The position numbers and the translations under genes are program-made. This document shows, one piece after another, positions 30,502 through 34,484 of a DNA stretch of 34,484 nucleotides; position 1 is the stretch's first letter, and every line of letters starts with the position of its first letter. This stretch comes from Segetimicrobium sp035279545 (GTDB taxonomy: Bacteria > Sysuimicrobiota > Sysuimicrobiia > Sysuimicrobiales > Segetimicrobiaceae). The notes under the pieces were generated by a model that ran no database searches, was not told the DNA's origin, and saw only the letters and a list, made by a program, of their open reading frames with translations. Location: contig DATEHM010000104.1 of the NCBI GenBank assembly GCA_035279545.1, forward strand, positions 1-34,484, in the 5' to 3' direction.

Positions 30502-30735
30502 ATGGATATGGAACGGGGCGTCGTCAAGTGGTTTGACAGTCGAATGGGCTATGGCTTCGTGATTGATGAGGAAGGGCGTGACGTCTTCTTGCACCGCCGG
30601 GTGCTCCGCGGTGCCGGGCGGCGGCGGTTGGATCCAGGGGAAATCGTCGAGTACGAAGCGGAGAGCACACCTCGCGGAATCAAAATCACGCGCCTCGTCG
30701 TCCCTGACCGGCCGGCGAAGGAAAGATCGCCGTAA
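30502..30735 (+). CDS. Divergent cold-shock-domain protein
   Basis: This 77-aa OB-fold protein opens 'GVVKWFDSRMGYGFVIDEEG', matching the cold-shock-domain start. RNP1 reads MGYGFV (canonical KGFGFI) and RNP2 reads DVFLHRR (canonical DVFVHF), so an aromatic stacking residue of RNP2 is replaced by arginine and the loop after it is arginine-rich ('RRVLRGAGRRR'). It should still bind single-stranded nucleic acid, perhaps with changed preference. Two in-frame ATGs (30502, 30508) are possible and the ribosome site is weak. It is convergent with the zinc-ribbon gene 21 bases downstream. Confidence 0.88.
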   Translation: MDMERGVVKWFDSRMGYGFVIDEEGRDVFLHRRVLRGAGRRRLDPGEIVEYEAESTPRGIKITRLVVPDRPAKERSP

Positions 30736-30756
30736 AGGGAAGCGGAACGACCCGGT

Positions 30757-31113
30757 TCAAGAGTGGCGCTTTTTTGGCACCTCGGGAAAGGCAATGACGC
30801 CGGTCTGGCGGGTGCCCGTCGTCACCCCTTTTCGCTGCGGAACACGTGGGTGATCGGCCAAGTTGAGATTGAGGGTCTTACCACACGTGCAGGTCACCTT
30901 GGATTGTTGGCTCACGTCGATCCAGATCTTCCCCTCGCTCTCGGCTCGCCGTTGGGCGGCTTCGATGGCCCCCGCGGCCCGGTCCTCCGCATCCTCACGA
31001 TCGGCCTGGGCCGGGGTCATGGTGCCGTACACCGACGCGATGAACGTCTTCGGGTAATAAACGCTGTACTTCTGCCCACACCGACCACACGGGAAGGTCA
31101 TCAGCAACGCCAC
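30757..31113 (-). CDS. Zinc-ribbon-like small protein
   Basis: This 118-aa protein carries CGRC near the N-terminus ('FPCGRCGQKYSVYYPK') and CTC after the middle ('VTCTCGKTLNLNL'), giving four cysteines in a CxxC...CxC pattern that can hold one zinc. In between is a charged helical stretch ('ADREDAEDRAAGAIEAAQRRAE'-like) that could form a coiled coil. The start is a GTG at 31113, chosen because GAGGTGA lies six bases upstream; a TACAAT box (31139-31134 on the complement) precedes it. I do not recognise a named family. It may be a regulatory or adaptor protein. Confidence 0.7.
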   Translation of the reverse strand: MALLMTFPCGRCGQKYSVYYPKTFIASVYGTMTPAQADREDAEDRAAGAIEAAQRRAESEGKIWIDVSQQSKVTCTCGKTLNLNLADHPRVPQRKGVTTGTRQTGVIAFPEVPKKRHS

Positions 31114-31267
31114 ACGAGATCACCTCGCCTACTATTGTAGCACGGACATCCCGGGGGTCCCCCGTGGTGGAACAGAGACTGGAAAGCCCGCGTCCAACAT
31201 CTGGGAAACCCGGGGAGGGTATGGTAGCATAATGGCACATCGGCTCAGGTTGAAGGGAGCGAGGGGA

Positions 31268-31735
31268 ATGGCCGACCGTGGCGTGCGGATGCTCGTTCTG
31301 GGAATCCTCGTTGGCGGGGTGGCGGCCGTCTTCCTGTTGGGCAGTACCGCCACTGGGTGGGAACGGCACGCCGGATCGGCCGCGAGCGACCGCGACGTGG
31401 TGATCCTTCCCGTCCGTCCCGCCCAGGGATCGCCCTTTACCCCCAAGGAGTTCGTCCCTCTGCTCCCTCCGAACAACGGCCAGGATCAGGGACCGGGGCT
31501 GCCCAGCCCCGGGGCCAGCGGGCAGGACTGCAACAAGATCCTCTACTTCTTCCAGGGCAAGCTCTACCAACTCCGGCCGGGGCCGATGCCGCGCGGCGGG
31601 GGCAACCCGGAGTTCTATTACATGCAGCCCTACGGGGGTCCGCAGATCCCCGGATTCCCCAGCCCCGGTCCGATGATTCCGGGGGCGCCGGGGCCCAGCA
31701 CTCCGGATCAATCGGTCCCGCCCCGCCGAATCTGA
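31268..31735 (+). CDS. Membrane-anchored proline/glycine-rich protein
   Basis: This 155-aa protein starts 'MADRGVRMLVLGILVGGVAAVFLLG', a single hydrophobic helix (about residues 7-25), then an extracytoplasmic region rich in proline and glycine ('GPGLPSPGASGQD', 'PSPGPMIPGAPGPS') with an aromatic patch 'ILYFFQGKLYQL' and 'PEFYYMQPYG'. An ATG at 31268 with AAGGGAG eight bases upstream is preferred over an ATG at 31232 that lies within a CATAAT promoter-like box. No family is recognised. It is convergent with the exported gene at 31827-32258, and both share the hairpin at 31757-31790. Confidence 0.6.
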   Translation: MADRGVRMLVLGILVGGVAAVFLLGSTATGWERHAGSAASDRDVVILPVRPAQGSPFTPKEFVPLLPPNNGQDQGPGLPSPGASGQDCNKILYFFQGKLYQLRPGPMPRGGGNPEFYYMQPYGGPQIPGFPSPGPMIPGAPGPSTPDQSVPPRRI

Positions 31736-31756
31736 GCTAAGCCGTAGTCTAAAGTC

Positions 31757-31790
31757 ACGAGGGCTCCCATCAAACGATGGGGGCCCTCGT
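31757..31790. terminator. Bidirectional intrinsic terminator
   Basis: A 14-bp stem (31757-31770 with 31777-31790, one G-U pair) closes a CAAACG loop and is followed on the top strand by CTTTCC. It lies between the convergent genes ending at 31735 and 31827 and should serve both. Confidence 0.8.
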
Positions 31791-31826
31791 CTTTCCCTAG
31801 GTGCGGTCGGATCTTCTCCCTGGTGC

Positions 31827-32258
31827 TTAGTGCGTGCCGTCTCCCTGGTCGTCCCCCTGCTTCTTGACCCGCCTGCGCGGCTGGTCCCCCTGTCCGGGTT
31901 CCGACCAGGAACCCCCACCGGTGGCGGGTCCGATGTGGGTCTGATCGAGAACCTGCGGCAGGTTGAGGAGGATGTTGGTGATGGTGGAGAGGCCGCCGCC
32001 GCCTTGAGCCTGGGTAGGCCTTGCCGGCGCTGGCGGCGCCTCCTCGCGCGAGGCTGGATTGGGATGGCTCGAAGGGACGACCCTTCGCACCTGCTGGACG
32101 GGGGCAGGAGGTGAAGCCGGCGTGTCCTTGATCGTCGTGACGGGCTCCGCCTGTTGCTGCGGTCTCAGCCCGAGCATGGCCTGCCCCGTGGGGGTCATCG
32201 TGCCCAGGGTCGCAAGAACCGTAAAGATGCCAAATATTGCGGCGATTGTCTTAGTCAT
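31827..32258 (-). CDS. Small exported proline-rich protein
   Basis: This 143-aa protein has a Sec signal peptide, 'MTKTIAAIFGIFTVLATLG' with a 'GQA' cleavage-like site at about residue 27. A low-complexity Pro/Ala region ('PASPPAPVQQVRRVVPSSH', 'APPAPARPTQAQGGGG'), a short hydrophobic helix 'STITNILLNLPQVLDQ' and a highly charged tail follow. The ATG at 32258 has GGAG six bases upstream; an in-frame ATG at 32270 is less well placed. No family is recognised. The composition suggests a periplasmic or wall-spanning linker. Confidence 0.6.
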   Translation of the reverse strand: MTKTIAAIFGIFTVLATLGTMTPTGQAMLGLRPQQQAEPVTTIKDTPASPPAPVQQVRRVVPSSHPNPASREEAPPAPARPTQAQGGGGLSTITNILLNLPQVLDQTHIGPATGGGSWSEPGQGDQPRRRVKKQGDDQGDGTH

Positions 32259-32388
32259 CGTGCGCTCCATCACCGGACAGATACATTGGTCTTCCTCAGT
32301 AGATATACCCAGATGCTGCCATTCGTAAAACTTCGGGGGCGCACCTGCGTTCGGGATGGCGTCGCCCGACCCCGCCACCGGTCCAAGA

Positions 32389-33405
32389 CTATCGGGGAGC
32401 GTCGGGAGGCTTACCCGACTGCAGCCGGGCAGACCCCCGAACCTCGGGGTTGACCAGCGAGCGGGGCCACTCTCCCTGCAGGACCCTCGCCACCTCCTCG
32501 GCCACCCGGCGCTTCAGGGTGAGTTTGGCCTCCTGACTGTACCAAGCGACGTGCGGCGTCAAGAGTGTATTGGGGGCGGTGCGCAGCGGATGACTCGATT
32601 TGAGCGGTTCCTGCTCGAACACGTCGATCCCCGCTCCGGCCAGCCTCCCCGCGTGGAGGGCTCGCGCCAACGCCACCGTGTCGATCACGGCCCCGCGCGA
32701 CGTATTGATGAGAATGGCCGTCGGCTTCATCAGCGCGATTTCGCTCGGACCAAGCAGGTGGCGGGTCTCCGCCGTGAGGGGGGTGTGAAACGTCACGAAG
32801 TCGGACTGGCGGAGGAGTGTCTGGTAGTCGACGAGAACCGCTCCCCCCTCAATTGCTCCGGACCGGCTGATGTACGGATCGTAGGTCAGACGGTGGAGGC
32901 CGAACGACTCAGCGTATCCCGACACGGTTCGCCCAATCCTGCCGAACCCGACGATCCCGAGGGTCAGCCCTTTGAGGCGCGGGATCGGCGGCACGACGTC
33001 CGGTCCTTTGAGCCACCGCCCCTGCCGGAGCGCGGCATCGTACTGCAGGAGACGGCGGTGCACGGCAAGCAGAAGGGAGACGGCGTGCAGCGCGACTTCC
33101 TGAGTCCCGTAGTCCGGCACGTTCGCCACGCAGATCCCGGCCCGCGTGGCCGCCTCGATGTCCAGGCCGTCGTACCCCACCCCGTAGCGGACGATCAGGA
33201 GGCACCTCGGCATCGCTGCGATCATTTCCGCGTCCAGCGCGATGGTCTGGTTGATAACGGCGTCGGCACGGCCGAGGGCCGATTTCAGCGTGGAGCGATC
33301 CGAGGACTTGAGCACCTCGAGTTGCACGCCCATCGGCCGCAGGACGCGCTCCTCCGGCTCGAGATCCGGGAAATCGTGATCGGTGATCAGAACGGCGTAC
33401 CCCAT
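32389..33405 (-). CDS. D-2-hydroxyacid dehydrogenase, C-terminal-binding-protein (CtBP) type
   Basis: This 338-aa NAD-dependent dehydrogenase shows the cofactor loop 'GIVGFGRIGRT' (about 150-160) inside the nested Rossmann domain. The catalytic set is R237 in 'INTSRGAVID', the acidic residue in 'GAGIDVFEQEP' (about 264) and H285 in 'LLTPHVAWYS'. The N-terminal 'ADAVINQTIALDAEMIAAMP' and 'YGVGYDGLDIEAATRAGI' match the CtBP/phosphoglycerate-dehydrogenase group. The ATG at 33405 starts the domain exactly; its GGAGG ribosome site lies 14 bases upstream inside a small hairpin. It diverges from the membrane protein gene at 33510. The substrate (glyoxylate, hydroxypyruvate or other 2-oxoacid) cannot be decided. 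Confidence 0.92.
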   Translation of the reverse strand: MGYAVLITDHDFPDLEPEERVLRPMGVQLEVLKSSDRSTLKSALGRADAVINQTIALDAEMIAAMPRCLLIVRYGVGYDGLDIEAATRAGICVANVPDYGTQEVALHAVSLLLAVHRRLLQYDAALRQGRWLKGPDVVPPIPRLKGLTLGIVGFGRIGRTVSGYAESFGLHRLTYDPYISRSGAIEGGAVLVDYQTLLRQSDFVTFHTPLTAETRHLLGPSEIALMKPTAILINTSRGAVIDTVALARALHAGRLAGAGIDVFEQEPLKSSHPLRTAPNTLLTPHVAWYSQEAKLTLKRRVAEEVARVLQGEWPRSLVNPEVRGSARLQSGKPPDAPR

Positions 33406-33406
33406 G

Positions 33407-33425
33407 CGGAGGCATTTTACCTCCG
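33407..33425 (-). promoter_or_regulatory. Hairpin holding the ribosome site of the dehydrogenase gene
   Basis: On the message strand, CGGAGG and CCTCCG form a perfect 6-bp stem around a 7-base loop, ending one base before the ATG at 33405. The only GGAGG motif is in the 5' arm, so folding would hide it. This suggests translational control, or simply shortens the spacing to the start codon. Confidence 0.4.
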
Positions 33426-33465
33426 GCACGGTCCCATCCTCTCGTCGCGGACGGGAAAGTTCGAG

Positions 33466-33494
33466 AGGACAGCGACCGCGCCGTCCAGTATACT
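33466..33494 (+). promoter_or_regulatory. Possible promoter of the DUF6580-like gene
   Basis: TATACT at 33489-33494 is preceded by AGGACA at 33466-33471 with a 17-base spacer. Transcription would start near 33501, only about 10 bases before the ATG, implying a nearly leaderless message, which fits the lack of a ribosome site. Confidence 0.4.
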
Positions 33495-33509
33495 GTATTT
33501 GGTGAACGC

Positions 33510-34064
33510 ATGATGAAGTCGCTCGACCGCTTGCCGGGTTGGATCGAAGCTCTGCCGTACGCCCTGATCGTGTTGGGGGCGGTGCTGCGCGTTGTCCCCC
33601 ACCCCGCCAACTTTGCCCCGATCGGCGCGATGGCCCTTTTCGGGGGCGCGCTGCTCCGCGGGGCATGGGCGTTCGCGGTGCCGCTCGCCGCGCTCGTCCT
33701 CTCCGATCTGGTGCTGGGTTTCTATCCGGGATGGATCTGGGTATACGGGAGCTTCGCCCTGATCGTCCTCATCGGCAAGGCGCTGGGGCGGCGGCGGACG
33801 ACGCTGCGGGTGGCCGGCGCGGCGGTGGGGTCATCGATACTCTTCTTTGTCATCACCAACTTGGGAGAGTGGTTCGGGCCGCTCTACCCGCACACGCTGG
33901 CGGGGCTTGGCACGGACTTTGCCGCGGCGATCCCGTTCTTTCGCAACACCGCGCTCAGCGACCTCGTGTATGTCCTGGCCTTCTTCGGGATTTACCAAAG
34001 CGCGATTCGCTTGGCCGGCAAGCCCCACGGGCGTCTCGCCTCCGCCTCTCAGCGCACCACGTAG
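33510..34064 (+). CDS. DUF6580-like integral membrane protein
   Basis: This 184-aa protein has about five hydrophobic segments. The block 'RVVPHPANFAPIGAMALFGG' (about residues 27-46) followed by 'AVPLAALVLSDLVLGFY' is the recognisable signature of the DUF6580 family, along with 'NLGEWFGPLYPHTLAGL' and 'FFRNTALSDLVYVLAFFGIY' toward the C-terminus. The general role is unknown; the shape resembles small substrate-binding components of vitamin (ECF-type) transporters, but that is speculation. Two ATGs (33510, 33513) are possible. Its 3' end overlaps the convergent TonB-like gene by 16 bases. Confidence 0.82.
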   Translation: MMKSLDRLPGWIEALPYALIVLGAVLRVVPHPANFAPIGAMALFGGALLRGAWAFAVPLAALVLSDLVLGFYPGWIWVYGSFALIVLIGKALGRRRTTLRVAGAAVGSSILFFVITNLGEWFGPLYPHTLAGLGTDFAAAIPFFRNTALSDLVYVLAFFGIYQSAIRLAGKPHGRLASASQRTT

Positions 34065-34484
34065 CGAATCCGCAGCGTGACGTAGGCGTCGATGGGAACG
34101 CCATCGCGCCTGGCGGGTGCAAACTGCCACCGCTTCACGGCCTCGATCGCAGCATGGTCCAGTTCCGCGGACCCTGATGAAACGGTGACATCAATCCGGT
34201 CGACCGTGCCGTCGGCCAGCACCAGCGCGCGCAGCCCCACGGTCCCCTCCGCCGCATCGATCGCCAGCGCGCTCCCAAATTCCTGCCGTTTGACCATGAT
34301 GCGGAGGGCATCTGCCGGGTACACGGTCCCTGCCGATGTGATCACCCTCGGGGGCGTCAGGTGCGGGGGAATGCTCGGAGGGATCCCGCTGCGCGGATCC
34401 ATCCCCTGAGTGGGTGACTCGCCGGTCGCGCCGGCAACGCCGGGGCCGGCCGCACGCCCCGCGGCGGCGCCGGCTCCGTCCTCA
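34049..34484 (-). CDS. TonB-like C-terminal-domain protein (N-terminus beyond right edge)
   Basis: The frame is open to the right edge. Its C-terminal 85 residues form a TonB C-terminal (energy transducer) domain: 'VGLRALVLADGTVDRIDVTV', 'SGSAELDHAAIEAVKRWQF' and 'PARRDGVPIDAYVTLRIRYV'. Upstream is a glycine/alanine/proline-rich linker running off the window, as expected for a TonB-type protein spanning the periplasm from an N-terminal membrane anchor. An internal ATG at 34402 gives a 117-aa frame, but the open upstream sequence argues for a longer gene. TonB-like domains also occur in proteins of monoderm-type lineages, so this alone does not prove an outer membrane. Confidence 0.85.
   Translation of the reverse strand, partial: EDGAGAAAGRAAGPGVAGATGESPTQGMDPRSGIPPSIPPHLTPPRVITSAGTVYPADALRIMVKRQEFGSALAIDAAEGTVGLRALVLADGTVDRIDVTVSSGSAELDHAAIEAVKRWQFAPARRDGVPIDAYVTLRIRYVVR

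Overview
The window is GC-rich bacterial chromosome with dense genes on both strands, consensus-like TTGACA/TATAAT promoters, frequent GTG and TTG starts preceded by strong GGAGG ribosome sites, and a tRNA gene that encodes its CCA end. The mix of peptide-type ABC importers, a class III cyclase/STAND/TPR regulator, a SpoIIIAA/Ycf45-like ATPase and a pilus N-domain protein would fit a deep-branching Terrabacteria-type lineage from soil or subsurface. This placement is an inference from gene content; there is no rRNA or other marker gene.

Layout. (1) Positions 1-2368: a GntR/FadR regulator (minus, cut by the left edge) diverges from a family 5 solute-binding protein; between them lie a consensus promoter and a nested inverted-repeat operator. 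(2) 3015-4815: a two-gene ABC-2 exporter. (3) 5313-6251: a cysteine-rich HExxE protein resembling EXORDIUM/phi-1 proteins, with glycine/asparagine repeats at its C-terminus. (4) 6353-9052: a 899-aa cyclase-like/ATPase/TPR regulator. (5) 9589-11760: an LLM flavin oxidoreductase, an unlisted 45-aa exported mini-protein, a strong terminator and an anchored hypothetical. (6) 12125-19209: a catabolic operon with a Tat-type peptide-binding protein, two Dpp/Opp permeases (no ATPase genes), a metal-dependent amidohydrolase, an SDR lacking its catalytic tyrosine, and a ketopantoate-reductase-family enzyme. (7) 19638-21341: a DUF5519 protein, a NIPSNAP protein and a methyltransferase.

(8) 21420-26011 is the most notable structure: a relic integrative element in a tRNA-Val(CAC) gene. 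A 34-bp segment of the tRNA (anticodon stem to T-loop) is repeated perfectly 4,558 bp away. Paired GCTAACG motifs lie just inside both ends, and the C-terminal part of a tyrosine recombinase ends inside the tRNA-side repeat. The cargo is a very large Asp-box (BNR/sortilin-type) beta-propeller protein and an 81-aa two-helix membrane protein.

(9) 26103-34484: an XRE-TPR regulator with its own promoter and palindrome; a cluster of a small helical protein, a tandem ribbon-helix-helix protein, a pilus/secretin N-domain-like exported protein and a SpoIIIAA/Ycf45-like ATPase; a divergent cold-shock-domain protein; a zinc-ribbon protein; two small anchored or exported proline-rich proteins sharing a terminator; a CtBP-type 2-hydroxyacid dehydrogenase; a DUF6580-like membrane protein; and the C-terminal part of a TonB-like protein at the right edge.
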